Source: Myxococcus fulvus
Lineage (GTDB): Bacteria > Myxococcota > Myxococcia > Myxococcales > Myxococcaceae
Assembly: GCF_900111765.1 (NCBI RefSeq)
Contig: NZ_FOIB01000005.1
Location: 124,001 to 188,000, forward strand
Direction: 5' to 3'
DNA length: 64,000 bases
Position 1 is the first letter of the stretch. Each line of letters opens with the position of its first letter. This document shows, in pieces, positions 16,268-25,017 of the stretch. The notes below the pieces were generated by a model. That model was not told where the DNA came from, did not search any database, and saw only the letters and a list, made by a program, of their open reading frames with translations. The translations under genes were made by a program, and so were the position numbers.

Positions 16268-17356
16268 TCAGGCGCCGCGCTGGCGGGCCACCGCGCGCTT
16301 CACCGTCTCGCGAAGTCCGACGAAGGGAAGGCGCTCAAGGGCGGTGGGCACGTCCACCCATTCGAAGGTGTCGTGCTCGGGGCCCAGGCGGACCTCCGTA
16401 TCGGGAGGGGCCTGGATCGCGAAGCCATTCTCCCGCGCGAGCACGGGGGGCAGCGTCTCGCCGATGGCGAAGGCGTGCTGGTAGTGGAGGTCCTCGGGAG
16501 CGAGGCGCAGTCCGGTCTCCTCCTCGAGCTCTCGGGCGGCGGCCTGGGCGGGTGATTCACCGGGCTCCACGCGGCCCGTGAGGATCTGCCAGAAGCCTCC
16601 GCGCTCGGGGCGGCGGCGCACGAGCAGGACGCGGGCCTCGGGGCCGTGTCCGCGCACCACGGCGACGCTGACGGTGGACATGGGCGGCGGCGCATCGACG
16701 CGCTCGCTGTCGAACACGGCGCAGAAGCTGCGCGCGAGGGCCTCTTCCACGTCGGGCACGGGGATGGCGTTGCCACGCTCGCGCTGCATGGACGTGACGC
16801 CGGCCTCGCGGATGCCGCACGGGACGATGAAGCGGAAGTGCTCCATCTTCGTGTTCACGTTGAGCGCGAAGCCGTGCGTGGTGAGCCAGCGGGAGATGTG
16901 GACACCGATGGCGGCGATCTTCCGCGCGTCCGGGGCGCCCTCCTCGCCAATCCACACGCCGGGCCACTTGGGGATGGGACCGGCGGTGATGCCCCACTCG
17001 GACAGCACCTGCATGATGGAGCGCTCCACGTCGCGCACGTAGCGACGGACGTCACGACGCGACTCGGGGAGCAGGAAGATGGGGTAGCCGACGATCTGCC
17101 CGGGGCCGTGGTAGGTGACGTCGCCGCCGCGGTTGGTCTCGAAGACCTGTACGCCCTCGGCGGAGAGGCTCGCGTCGGAGGCGGTGATGTTCTCGCGCTT
17201 CGCGCCTCGGCCCAGGGTCAGCACGGGCGGGTGCTCCAGGAGGAGCAGTGCGTCGGAGCAGAGCCCCTCGCGACGCGCGTCGCCGAAGAGGCGCATGAGC
17301 TTGAGGCCGTCCTCGTACTCCACCCGGCCGAGCCGGTAGACGGTGATGGTGTTCAC
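16268..17356 (-). CDS. lipB: Octanoyltransferase LipB fused to a Nudix hydrolase
   Basis: 362 residues. Residues ~1-220 are LipB, which moves octanoyl from acyl carrier protein to lipoyl domains: RGGDVTYHGPGQIVGYPI, catalytic lysine in RKIAAIGVHI and catalytic cysteine in PCGIREAGVTS. Residues ~225-362 are a Nudix domain with the box GRVEPGESPAQAAARELEEE plus TGL (GX5EX7REUXEEXGU intact). LipB alone is normally 200-230 residues, so this is a genuine fusion with no stop between. The Nudix substrate is unknown. The GTG start at 17356 overlaps the upstream stop (GTGA), implying translational coupling to the ClpX-finger/AAA+ gene. Its product should serve the E2 protein encoded just upstream. Confidence 0.93.
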   Translation of the reverse strand: MNTITVYRLGRVEYEDGLKLMRLFGDARREGLCSDALLLLEHPPVLTLGRGAKRENITASDASLSAEGVQVFETNRGGDVTYHGPGQIVGYPIFLLPESRRDVRRYVRDVERSIMQVLSEWGITAGPIPKWPGVWIGEEGAPDARKIAAIGVHISRWLTTHGFALNVNTKMEHFRFIVPCGIREAGVTSMQRERGNAIPVPDVEEALARSFCAVFDSERVDAPPPMSTVSVAVVRGHGPEARVLLVRRRPERGGFWQILTGRVEPGESPAQAAARELEEETGLRLAPEDLHYQHAFAIGETLPPVLARENGFAIQAPPDTEVRLGPEHDTFEWVDVPTALERLPFVGLRETVKRAVARQRGA

Positions 17357-19692
17357 GACGTTCCCTTCTTGCGCCGCCCCTTGCGAGCAGGGGCTGGCTT
17401 CGTGACTTTGTCGAGGTCCCAGGTGCCTGGGGGGATGCGCTGGAGGAGCGCCTGGAGTTCATGGCCCGCGCGCGGGGAACGCGCGGCTTCCGCCACGAGC
17501 ACGGACAGGGCCGTCTCGGACAACGTCGTCGCGGGCTCACGCGCGGCGAGGTGGGCTCGAGCCAGGTCCCTGTATTCGGCGGGAGTGGGCTGACGCAGGG
17601 CCACGAGGCGCTGGACGTGCTCCAGGATGCCGACGGTGAGGGTGCCGCGCACGGCACGAGACAGTGAGTCCGTGGTGGGGACGTTGAGGCGGACACCATC
17701 TCCACGCAGCGCGAGCTTGCTCGACGTGGGTGCCTTGCCCCTCGCGCTGAGTACCACCGTGGGTCTCGCTGCCTGGCCCAGGAAGGCGCTGAGCGTGAGC
17801 TGGTGTTCGGTGCTCAGCCGGTCGACGTCCTCGATGAACAGCGGTGTGGAGGATGGAGCCTCCGCGAGCGCGTCGACCGTGGTGAGCGCGCCCTGCCCTT
17901 CTCGCCGGAGCATCCGGAGCAAGGTGCTCTTCCCACAGCCCTCCGCACCGATGAGCAGCACACAACGGACGCCTGTGCGGAGTGCATCGATCAGCGCGCG
18001 TCGCGACTCCGATTGGCCGATGAAGTCCGGTGCGCTCGGAGTCGGTGTCTCGACGCGAGGACGGACCGGGAGCGACACCGGGCTCACGGCGTCACCGAAC
18101 AGGGATGCGGAGGCCGTGAGGCACGACTTGCAAATGAACGCCCCCGCCGGTCCCGCGACGAGCTCGCCAATCTCAGCGCGAGGGCGGCAGCAGAACGAGC
18201 ACCACGCGTCCAGCGTCGCGTCCGCGCGGGTGGGGCCACGCTCGATGATGCGCGGCTTGCGTCGACGCAGGGGCGGCGTGTCCTCCGCTTCGTGAGGCGC
18301 GCGCGCGGCCACGTCGTCACCGCCTTCGAGTTCGTCAGACGGCTCTCGCCGCGGCGCTCCGAACAAACGGGTTCCCGTCATACCCAAGAGGTGGAGTTGG
18401 CTCTCCTCGGCGCTCGCGGACTCACTCGGGTCCCCGAGAAGCCAGGTCTCATCCTCGACCTCGGATGCACCTTCTGCCCCCTCCGCGCCCGACGGCTCAT
18501 CGGATCCGGTCACGATACCCGCCGGGCCATCCCACTCATCGAGCAGCCCTGGACTCCAGGACGCATCGTCGGAGCCACCGCCACCCGTGAATCGCTCGCC
18601 GCCGAAGCTTCGTGCTCGGCTTCGCGCACCTGCGCTCCGGGCCATGAATCGGAAGTCTGGCGACGCTCCGGCGGTCACGCTCGGCGCCTCGCCACGCGTC
18701 ACACAAGAACTCGCGCTGTCGTCAGCGTCCAGTTCCCAGTCCCACGGCGATGGTCCGGCCCCATCCCTTTCGGTCTCCGCTCGCGAGGCTCGCGACACCC
18801 TGGCTGTCACGCTCGACGCCTCGCCACGTGTCGAGCCAGAGCTCGCGCTGTCGTCAGCGTCCAGTTCCCAGTCCCACGGCGATGGTCCCGCCCCATCCCT
18901 TTCGGTCTCCACTCGCGAGGCTCGCGACACTCCGGCTGTCACGCTCGACGCCTCGCCACGTGTCCAGCCAGAGCTCGCGCTGTCCGCCCCGACCATGCTC
19001 CGGGCTCGCGACGCGGGTCCAGCATGCTCGGGAAATGCCCTTCCCCTGTCGTCGTCCGCTGGTGCGCGAGGCGAAGCTCCGGCTGTCACGCGCGCCGCCT
19101 CGCCTCGCGTCACGCCAGCGCTTACGCTGTCGTTCGCATCGAGGGTCCAGCCCTGTCGAGGCGACCCGGTCCCTTCCGAAGAGGCCGCTCCACTTTCGCC
19201 CTTCGGAGCGAGCGCATCAGCTCGCGGCCCCTCGACTGCGAACGAGTCGCCTCCTCGCGACAGCTCGGCCTCCAGGCGCTGAAGATCTTCACTCACCTCC
19301 GAGTCCAGTTCCCAGGCGGTGACTTCGACATGCGCATCCGCGGACCGAGGCTCTGCCTCCTCACGCAGCGCGGCTTCGATGAGTCGCTGCCTCAGCGCCA
19401 GCTCCGACGACGAGACACCCTCCTCGCCTCCCGCCATCAAGGTCGCCGGGCGAGCAGTCTCGTCAGCGTCCGGCGCCGACATCCGCTCGAGCCGCGCCAC
19501 CTCATCGGCGATATCCGCACGGCACTCATCCAGCCGGCACGCATGGCGCAGCAACTGGAGCGCCCGAGGTGCGTTCCCCGCGCGCTGGAAGAGCGTCGCG
19601 GCCTGGAACAACAGCTCCACCGCACGAGGCGCGTCACCGCTCAGCTCGGCGGACTGCGCGGCGCGGATCAGCTCGCGAGGGTTCTCGGCCAT
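17353..19692 (-). CDS. TPR / ClpX-type zinc finger / AAA+ ATPase protein
   Basis: 779 residues from ATG 19692. Residues 1-75 form a TPR-like helical segment. A long acidic, low-complexity middle (~80-480) contains tandem 44-residue repeats built around SPWDWELDADDS. At ~495-525 is a ClpX-type C4 zinc finger (CSFC, then 19 residues with LVAGPAGAF, then CKSC). The C-terminal ~220 residues are an AAA+ domain: Walker A GAEGCGKST (~580), Walker B PLFIEDVD. It is not ClpX itself: the order, the repeats and the missing pore loops argue for a substrate- or partner-specific ATPase. It is coupled by a GTGA overlap to lipB and lies 142 bp after the E2 gene, so a role in lipoylated-complex handling is possible but unproven. 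Confidence 0.75.
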   Translation of the reverse strand: MAENPRELIRAAQSAELSGDAPRAVELLFQAATLFQRAGNAPRALQLLRHACRLDECRADIADEVARLERMSAPDADETARPATLMAGGEEGVSSSELALRQRLIEAALREEAEPRSADAHVEVTAWELDSEVSEDLQRLEAELSRGGDSFAVEGPRADALAPKGESGAASSEGTGSPRQGWTLDANDSVSAGVTRGEAARVTAGASPRAPADDDRGRAFPEHAGPASRARSMVGADSASSGWTRGEASSVTAGVSRASRVETERDGAGPSPWDWELDADDSASSGSTRGEASSVTARVSRASRAETERDGAGPSPWDWELDADDSASSCVTRGEAPSVTAGASPDFRFMARSAGARSRARSFGGERFTGGGGSDDASWSPGLLDEWDGPAGIVTGSDEPSGAEGAEGASEVEDETWLLGDPSESASAEESQLHLLGMTGTRLFGAPRREPSDELEGGDDVAARAPHEAEDTPPLRRRKPRIIERGPTRADATLDAWCSFCCRPRAEIGELVAGPAGAFICKSCLTASASLFGDAVSPVSLPVRPRVETPTPSAPDFIGQSESRRALIDALRTGVRCVLLIGAEGCGKSTLLRMLRREGQGALTTVDALAEAPSSTPLFIEDVDRLSTEHQLTLSAFLGQAARPTVVLSARGKAPTSSKLALRGDGVRLNVPTTDSLSRAVRGTLTVGILEHVQRLVALRQPTPAEYRDLARAHLAAREPATTLSETALSVLVAEAARSPRAGHELQALLQRIPPGTWDLDKVTKPAPARKGRRKKGTS
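18674..19160. repeat. 132-bp in-frame tandem repeat
   Basis: Copies begin at 18674, 18806 and 18938 (exact 132-bp period) with a degraded fourth at 19084. A 30-40 bp core is nearly identical in copies 1-3. The period is 44 codons, so the protein keeps frame. It lies in the acidic linker of the ClpX-finger/AAA+ protein. Confidence 0.85.
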
Positions 19693-19834
19693 ACCGACAG
19701 AGCCTAACCGTCCTGGAGGACCACCGCCCGACCTCCGTCGAGCGGGCGGTCCGTCCCCTGGCAACCCCATGGAATGCCCTACGGTGGACACAAAGCCCGG
19801 GAGCCTTCGCTCACCGGGCCCGCATCCAGGAACC

Positions 19835-21094
19835 TCAGGTCATCGCCAGGAACAGCATGTCCGGCTTCTCGAGGTACTTGATGACTTCGTACACGAAGTC
19901 CGCGGCCACCGAGCCGTCGATGACGCGGTGGTCGCACGACAGCGACAGGTTCATCATGTCGCGGACCACGACCTGGTCCTTCACCACCGCCGGGCGCTTC
20001 TTGAGCTTGTGCACGCCCATGATGCCCACCTCGGGGTGGTTGATGATGGGCGTGGCGAACAGGCCGCCCGTCTGCCCCAGCGAGGTGATGGTGAAGGTGC
20101 CGCCCGTCAGCTCCTCCATCTTCAGCTTGCGCTCACGCGCCGCCACACCCAGCCGCGACGTCTCACGCGCCAGCTCGGCCAGCGTCAGCCGGTCCGCGTC
20201 CTTCACCACCGCCACCGTCAGGCCATCCGGCGTCGCCACCGCCATGCCGATGTTGTACTCGCCGCGCACCACCAACTCCTGCGCCGCCTCGTCGAAGTTG
20301 GCGTTCAGGTGCGGGAAGCGCTTCAGCGCGGCGATGGTCGCCTTGATGATGAACGGCAGGTAGTTGATCTTCGTGTTGTCGCCCACCGCCGCCAACTGCG
20401 CGTTGAGCCGGGCACGCAGCGCCACCAGCTCCGTCGCGTCCACTTCCTCCACGAAGGCGAAGTGCGGCATCGTGAACTTCGAGCGCACCATCTTCTCGGC
20501 GATCTTCTTGCGCAGCCCCCGCAGCGGCACGCGCTCGTCCGACCGACCCGTCGACACGGAGGGCGCCGCGGGACGCGCCTGGGCCGGCGCCGCCACCACC
20601 ACGTTCTTCTGCTCGCCGCCACCCTCCAGCGCCGCCACCACGTCCGCCTTCGTCACCCGCCCCTGCGGGCCACTGCCGGAGATGGTCGTCAAATCCAGCC
20701 CGTGCTCACGCGCCATCCGACGCGTCACCGGCGTGGCCAGCACCTTCGTCGCCTGCGCGGGAGCCGCCGCGGCGGCAGCGGCCTGAGCGGGAGCCGCCGC
20801 CTGCGCGGCCGGAGCGGGAGCCCCGTGGCCCGCGGCCTGGACCGGCGCGGCGCCTTCGATCTCCATCGTCACCAGCGGGTGGTGCACCTTCGCGATGTCG
20901 CCTTCCTTGCCGTGCGTCTGGATGACGCGACCGGCCTTCGGGCTGGGGACGGTGACGGTGGCCTTGTCCGTCATCACCTCGGCGAGCACCTGGTCTTCCT
21001 TGACGACGTCGCCGGCCTTGACGTGCCACTTGACCAGCTCGCCCTCCATCACGCCTTCACCGAGGTCGGGGAGCTTGAATTCGAAGGTTGCCAT
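19835..21094 (-). CDS. Dihydrolipoamide acyltransferase (E2) of a 2-oxoacid dehydrogenase
   Basis: 419 residues. One N-terminal lipoyl domain (residues ~2-77) with the lipoylated lysine in VMTDKATVTV, an Ala/Pro hinge, a peripheral-subunit-binding domain (~125-160, TRRMAREHGLDL...GRVTKADV), another hinge, and the catalytic domain with SCDHRVIDGS (His/Asp active site). The single lipoyl domain and the VMTDKATV form point to a branched-chain-type or hybrid E2 rather than the three-lipoyl PdhB of enterobacteria. E1 genes are not in the window. Start at ATG 21094; ATG 21130 is less likely. 54 bp follow lipA. It uses LpdA as E3 and is lipoylated by LipB/LipA. Confidence 0.93.
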   Translation of the reverse strand: MATFEFKLPDLGEGVMEGELVKWHVKAGDVVKEDQVLAEVMTDKATVTVPSPKAGRVIQTHGKEGDIAKVHHPLVTMEIEGAAPVQAAGHGAPAPAAQAAAPAQAAAAAAAPAQATKVLATPVTRRMAREHGLDLTTISGSGPQGRVTKADVVAALEGGGEQKNVVVAAPAQARPAAPSVSTGRSDERVPLRGLRKKIAEKMVRSKFTMPHFAFVEEVDATELVALRARLNAQLAAVGDNTKINYLPFIIKATIAALKRFPHLNANFDEAAQELVVRGEYNIGMAVATPDGLTVAVVKDADRLTLAELARETSRLGVAARERKLKMEELTGGTFTITSLGQTGGLFATPIINHPEVGIMGVHKLKKRPAVVKDQVVVRDMMNLSLSCDHRVIDGSVAADFVYEVIKYLEKPDMLFLAMT

Positions 21095-21148
21095 GGGGTG
21101 TCTTTCCGAGAGGAACGGGGGTTGCGTCAAGGCTCGAATCGGGCCCGC

Positions 21149-22078
21149 TCAGCCGAGCCGCTCCAGGCGCTCGCGCTCCATCAGGCCCTTCATGAAGAAC
21201 TCGGCGGCGCGATAGCTGGAACGAACCAGCGGACCCGAGGCCACGTAGAGGAAACCGTAGGACTCGGCCAGCTTCTTGTACGACTCGAACTGCGCCGGAG
21301 TGACGAAGCGCTCCACGCGCAGGTGGTACTGCGAGGGCTGCAGGTACTGTCCCAGCGTGAGCACGTCCACGCCCACGTTGCGCAGATCCTTGAAGGTCTG
21401 CTCCAGCTCGGCGTCCGTCTCGCCCAGGCCCACCATGACCGACGTCTTGGTGTAGATGCCCTCGGGACGGTGCTTCAGGTACTCGAGCACGCGCAGCGAC
21501 TGGGCGTACTTCGCGCGGCGGTCTCTCACCGTCGGCGTCAGCCGCTCCACCGTCTCCACGTTGTGCGCGACGACGTGCGGCCGGGCCTCGGCCACCGTGG
21601 CCAGGTCCTTCTCCACGCCCTTGAAGTCGGGGATGAGCACCTCGACGATGGTGCGCGGGCTCTCGCGGCGCAGCTCGCGAATCGCGGAGGCGAAGTGGCT
21701 GGCGCCACCGTCGGGCCGGTCATCCCGGTTCACCGACGTGACGACGATGTACTCCAGGTCCATCTCCTTGACGGCCTGGGCCAGGTGGATGGGCTCCATC
21801 GGATCCAACGGCGGCGGAGCGCCCACCTTCACGTGGCAGAAGCGGCACGCGCGCGTGCAGACCTCGCCCATCAGCATCACCGTGGCCGTGCCACCGCCCC
21901 AGCACTCGGCGATGTTCGGGCAGCGGGCCTCCTCGCAGACGGTGGCCAGCTTCGTGCGCTTCACGATGGCCTTGACCCGCTCGTACCCCTCGCCGTGAGG
22001 CAAGCGCACCTTCAGCCAGTCCGGCTTGCGGGTCGTCTCTGTCACCTGGGGGAGAGGGAACCGGTCAGGAGTCGCCAT
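21149..22078 (-). CDS. lipA: Lipoyl synthase
   Basis: 309 residues. Radical-SAM enzyme inserting two sulfurs into octanoyl-lysine on E2 and GcvH. Seen are the auxiliary-cluster motif VCEEARCPNIAEC, the radical-SAM CTRACRFC, and the C-terminal RSSY that ligates the auxiliary cluster. Length is usual for the family. ATG 22078 lies about 12 nt below a sigma-70-like promoter (22090-22118), with a perfect dyad at 22130-22146 just above. Together with E2, LpdA and LipB it makes this a lipoate-dependent dehydrogenase locus. Confidence 0.97.
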   Translation of the reverse strand: MATPDRFPLPQVTETTRKPDWLKVRLPHGEGYERVKAIVKRTKLATVCEEARCPNIAECWGGGTATVMLMGEVCTRACRFCHVKVGAPPPLDPMEPIHLAQAVKEMDLEYIVVTSVNRDDRPDGGASHFASAIRELRRESPRTIVEVLIPDFKGVEKDLATVAEARPHVVAHNVETVERLTPTVRDRRAKYAQSLRVLEYLKHRPEGIYTKTSVMVGLGETDAELEQTFKDLRNVGVDVLTLGQYLQPSQYHLRVERFVTPAQFESYKKLAESYGFLYVASGPLVRSSYRAAEFFMKGLMERERLERLG

Positions 22079-22089
22079 GGGTCGCGGGC

Positions 22090-22118
22090 CTTCTATGGTT
22101 TGGGCGGAAGACGTTCAA
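22090..22118 (-). promoter_or_regulatory. Putative lipA promoter
   Basis: TTGAAC (22118-22113), 17-bp spacer, TAGAAG (22095-22090) on the minus strand; a start point near 22083 would give a very short leader to ATG 22078. Matches to consensus are moderate. Confidence 0.4.
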
Positions 22119-22129
22119 GCGGGAAGCCT

Positions 22130-22146
22130 CTAACGCGAGGCGTTAG
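22130..22146. promoter_or_regulatory. Perfect dyad above the lipA promoter
   Basis: CTAACGC-gag-GCGTTAG, 7-bp arms around a 3-bp centre, 52 bp upstream of lipA and just upstream of its -35 box. The size and symmetry fit a dimeric helix-turn-helix regulator. The rest of the 308-bp gap 22079-22386 is GC-rich and shows only the lpdA hairpin. Confidence 0.5.
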
Positions 22147-22334
22147 CACCCGCAGGGCCTTCGCGCACGTCGTCTCCCTACTAATGCCCGCGCCCCGGCC
22201 GGGCAGCCCCTGTCGGCGAGCCCGAGCCCCCGCCCCGGCCCTCCAGCGGCCCGTCCGCCCCGCCGCTGGCCCTCCTGGCGAGTCGTCCCCATCCCCCTGA
22301 AACGCACGAGGCCGCCCTCGAAGCTCGCGCTCCG

Positions 22335-22372
22335 GGACGGCCCCAGCGGGCACCCGTGAGGGGCGCCCGTCC
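22335..22372 (-). terminator. Hairpin after lpdA
   Basis: GGACGG-CCCC (22335-22344) can pair with GGGG-CGC-CCGTCC (22360-22372), 10 bp with a 3-nt bulge, about 15 nt beyond the lpdA stop. No U tract. Confidence 0.35.
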
Positions 22373-22386
22373 TCCACCCTCGCCGA

Positions 22387-23784
22387 CTAGAAGTGGCGCG
22401 GGTGACCCAGCGTGGCCTCGGCGCCCTCGTGGACGATCTCCGAGAGCGTCGGGTGGGCGTGGATGGTGCCCGCCAGCTCCTCGGTGGTGATCTCCAGCTT
22501 CAGCGCGACGCAGGCCTCGGCCAAGAGCTCCGTGGCGTGCGGACCGATGATGTGGATGCCCAGCACCTCGTCGTACTTCTTGTCGGAGACGATCTTGATG
22601 AGGCCCGTGGACTCGTTGGTGATGGCGGACTTCGTCACCGCGCCGAACGGGGCGTTGCCGATCTTGACGTCGTAGCCGCGCTCCTTGGCCTTCTTCTCCG
22701 TCAGGCCCACCGAGGCGACCTCGGGGTAGCAGTACGTGGCGGACGGGGTGAGGTCGTAGTTGATGGGCTGCGGGTTCTTCCCCGCGATGTGCTCCACCGC
22801 GACCACGCACTCGGAGCTCGCCATGTGGGCCAGCATCGGGGTGGGGATGACGTCGCCCACGGCGTAGACGTTGGGCTCGCTGGTGCGCAGCATCGAGTCG
22901 ACCTTGATGTAGCCGCGGTCGGTCTTGATGGACGTCTTGTCCAGGCCCACGTCGTCCGTCACCGGCGAGCGACCCACGGCCGACAGGAGGATCTCCGCCT
23001 CCAGCGTCTTGGTCTCGTTGCCGACCTTCATGGTGACGCGCACGCCGTCCGCCGTGTGCTCCACCTTCTCCACCGCGGAGCCCGTGTGCACGTCGATGCC
23101 GCGGCGGCGGAAGATCTTCTCCAGCTCCTTGGAGATGTCCGCGTCCTCGATGGGCAGGAGCGCCGGCAGGTACTCCACGATGGCCGTCTTGCTGCCCACG
23201 TGGTTGAAGATGGACGCGAACTCACAGCCGACCGCGCCCGCGCCCAGGACGATGATGCTCTTGGGGATGCGCTCGATCTGCAGGATGGAGTCGCTGTTGA
23301 GCACGCGCTTGTGGTCCACCGGCACGTTCGGCAGGGACTTGGGGACCGAGCCCGTCGCGATGATGACGTTCTTGGCGTCCAGCACCTGCTTGGTGCCGTC
23401 GGCGGCGGTGACCTCCACCTTGCCCTTGCCCGCGATGCGGCCGTGGCCCTTGATGACCGTCACCTTGTTCTTCTTCATCAAGAAGTCGATGCCGTTGGCA
23501 CCCTTGGTGACGACCTTGTCCTTGTGCTTCATCGCGTTCGGCCAGTTGACCGTCGGGCTCGACAGGTCGATGCCGAAGTCCCCGGCCTCCTTGACGTGGT
23601 GGAACAGCTCCGCCGTCCACAGCAGGGACTTGGTGGGGATGCACCCGCGGTGGAGGCACGTGCCACCCAGACGCTTGTCCTTCTCGATGATGGCCGTCTT
23701 CAGCCCGAGTTGCCCCGCGCGGATGGCGCCCACGTAGCCGCCAGGGCCCGAACCGATGATCACCACGTCGAACGTCTCAGCCAC
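22387..23784 (-). CDS. lpdA: Dihydrolipoyl dehydrogenase (E3)
   Basis: 465 residues. FAD enzyme reoxidising dihydrolipoamide on E2/GcvH with NAD. N-terminal FAD loop GSGPGGYVGAI, redox disulfide GGTCLHRGCIPTKS, NAD-binding GAGAVGCEFASIF, and catalytic His-Glu in HAHPTLSEIVHEG. Start chosen at GTG 23784 because GGAGG lies 5 nt upstream; the ATG at 23799 has no ribosome binding site and adds five residues. It is transcribed first in the lipoate cluster but is 308 bp from lipA, which seems to have its own promoter. Confidence 0.96.
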   Translation of the reverse strand: MAETFDVVIIGSGPGGYVGAIRAGQLGLKTAIIEKDKRLGGTCLHRGCIPTKSLLWTAELFHHVKEAGDFGIDLSSPTVNWPNAMKHKDKVVTKGANGIDFLMKKNKVTVIKGHGRIAGKGKVEVTAADGTKQVLDAKNVIIATGSVPKSLPNVPVDHKRVLNSDSILQIERIPKSIIVLGAGAVGCEFASIFNHVGSKTAIVEYLPALLPIEDADISKELEKIFRRRGIDVHTGSAVEKVEHTADGVRVTMKVGNETKTLEAEILLSAVGRSPVTDDVGLDKTSIKTDRGYIKVDSMLRTSEPNVYAVGDVIPTPMLAHMASSECVVAVEHIAGKNPQPINYDLTPSATYCYPEVASVGLTEKKAKERGYDVKIGNAPFGAVTKSAITNESTGLIKIVSDKKYDEVLGIHIIGPHATELLAEACVALKLEITTEELAGTIHAHPTLSEIVHEGAEATLGHPRHF

Positions 23785-23865
23785 GCACGCCTCCGTCATT
23801 ATTTGCGGATGGAACCCGGTGGGGCTGATAACCCCCGCTCCCGGTTGGAATCAAGGAGATTGCTC

Positions 23866-24999
23866 GTGCGCCGTTTCCCGCTCAGGACCCTCCTGCTGAT
23901 GCTCGTGGGGCTCATCGCCTTCGGCCGTCTGTGGTGCGTGACGCACCCGGATGTGACGAGCGCTGCCCCGCCCGAGCGCCCCCCCGCCCGGGCCGCCGCC
24001 TCCCCGGCCGCCCCCGTCACGCTCGGCTCGCCCGACTGTCTCGCCCTGGAGCGGGCCCTGGACGCCGCCCTGCGCGCCCCCGAGGTCCCCAGCGTCCTGG
24101 ACGACGCCCGGGCCCGCCTGAAGGCCTGCGCCCAGCCCACCGCGCGCGCCTGCGAGCTGGGGCCGGCCCTGAATGCCCGGGCCCCGTTCAGCCAGGGAGT
24201 GGACACTCCGCTGCGGGGCCTGCTGGCCACGCTGTGCGAGCAGTGCCCGGGCCGGGTGAACCCCTGCGCGCAGCGCGTGGGCCAGGCCCTGCTGGACGCC
24301 ACCGTGGGCCGCTCGCCGGAGGTCCCGGAGCTGCTGTGGAACCTGGAGCACGCGGGGCCGGGCACGGCGGGCGCCTGTGACACCCTCGTCCGGTTGGGCC
24401 TGGCCCCGGCCGCCCAGGCGGAGGTCGCCCTGCCCGCGACGGTGCTCCCGCTGCTGGAGGGGCTTGTTCCCCGCTGCCAGGGGGCCGGGCACGTTCCCGT
24501 GTCCGTGCTGCGCGCGGCGGCGCTCCAGCAGGGGGACAAGGTGCCCACGCTCCGCACGCTCGCCAGCGCGACGCGCGTGGAGACCGCGCCGGTGAAGCCG
24601 GATCAGGTCACCGGGGCCCAGCCCGGCTTCCAGGCCTTCGACGGGGACGAGAACACGCGCGTCGCGGTGAGCAACGCGGCGAGGACCTCCCGCTGGACGG
24701 CGGATGGGGCGCTGCGCGCGGGCTATGCGCCCACCCTCAAGCACCTGGTGGGCGTGCGCGTCCGGGCGAAGGGCGCGGGCACGCTGCGCGCAATCGTCCG
24801 CACCCCGAAGGGCGTGGGGCTCGAGGACCCGGAGGGAGGTTTCTCGTTCGTGAATCCCACGGTGTGCCGCTACCAGGGCACGGGCGCGTGGGAGAGCTGC
24901 GTGCTGACCGTGCCGCAGGTGGACGTGGACGCGGTCAGCGTGTTCCCCGAGAGCGCGGACGGCCAGCTCGTGGACCTGGAGATACTCGGCGCCCGGTGA
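23866..24999 (+). CDS. Exported hypothetical protein with possible discoidin-like C-terminus
   Basis: 377 residues starting at GTG 23866, with AAGGAG 7 nt upstream. One N-terminal hydrophobic segment (PLRTLLLMLVGLIAFGRLW) is a signal anchor or uncleaved signal. Residues ~45-190 are helical with many cysteines (about eight in CEQCPGRVNPC-like spacing). The last ~130 residues (QAFDGDENTRVAVSNAARTS, strand-rich, ending LVDLEILGAR) resemble an F5/8 type C (discoidin) jelly roll; this is a weak impression. Divergent from lpdA across 81 bp. Function unknown. Confidence 0.65.
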   Translation: MRRFPLRTLLLMLVGLIAFGRLWCVTHPDVTSAAPPERPPARAAASPAAPVTLGSPDCLALERALDAALRAPEVPSVLDDARARLKACAQPTARACELGPALNARAPFSQGVDTPLRGLLATLCEQCPGRVNPCAQRVGQALLDATVGRSPEVPELLWNLEHAGPGTAGACDTLVRLGLAPAAQAEVALPATVLPLLEGLVPRCQGAGHVPVSVLRAAALQQGDKVPTLRTLASATRVETAPVKPDQVTGAQPGFQAFDGDENTRVAVSNAARTSRWTADGALRAGYAPTLKHLVGVRVRAKGAGTLRAIVRTPKGVGLEDPEGGFSFVNPTVCRYQGTGAWESCVLTVPQVDVDAVSVFPESADGQLVDLEILGAR

Positions 25000-25017
25000 G
25001 CCGGCGCCGGGGCGGCC

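Noticed and set aside
18674-19160. Repeat array considered as a CRISPR
   Set aside because: Units are 132 bp, contiguous without unique spacers, and in frame within a gene.
23785-23799. ATG 23799 as the lpdA start
   Set aside because: It lacks a Shine-Dalgarno, while GTG 23784 has GGAGG at 5 nt and gives the usual AETFDVVIIGSGPGG N-terminus.
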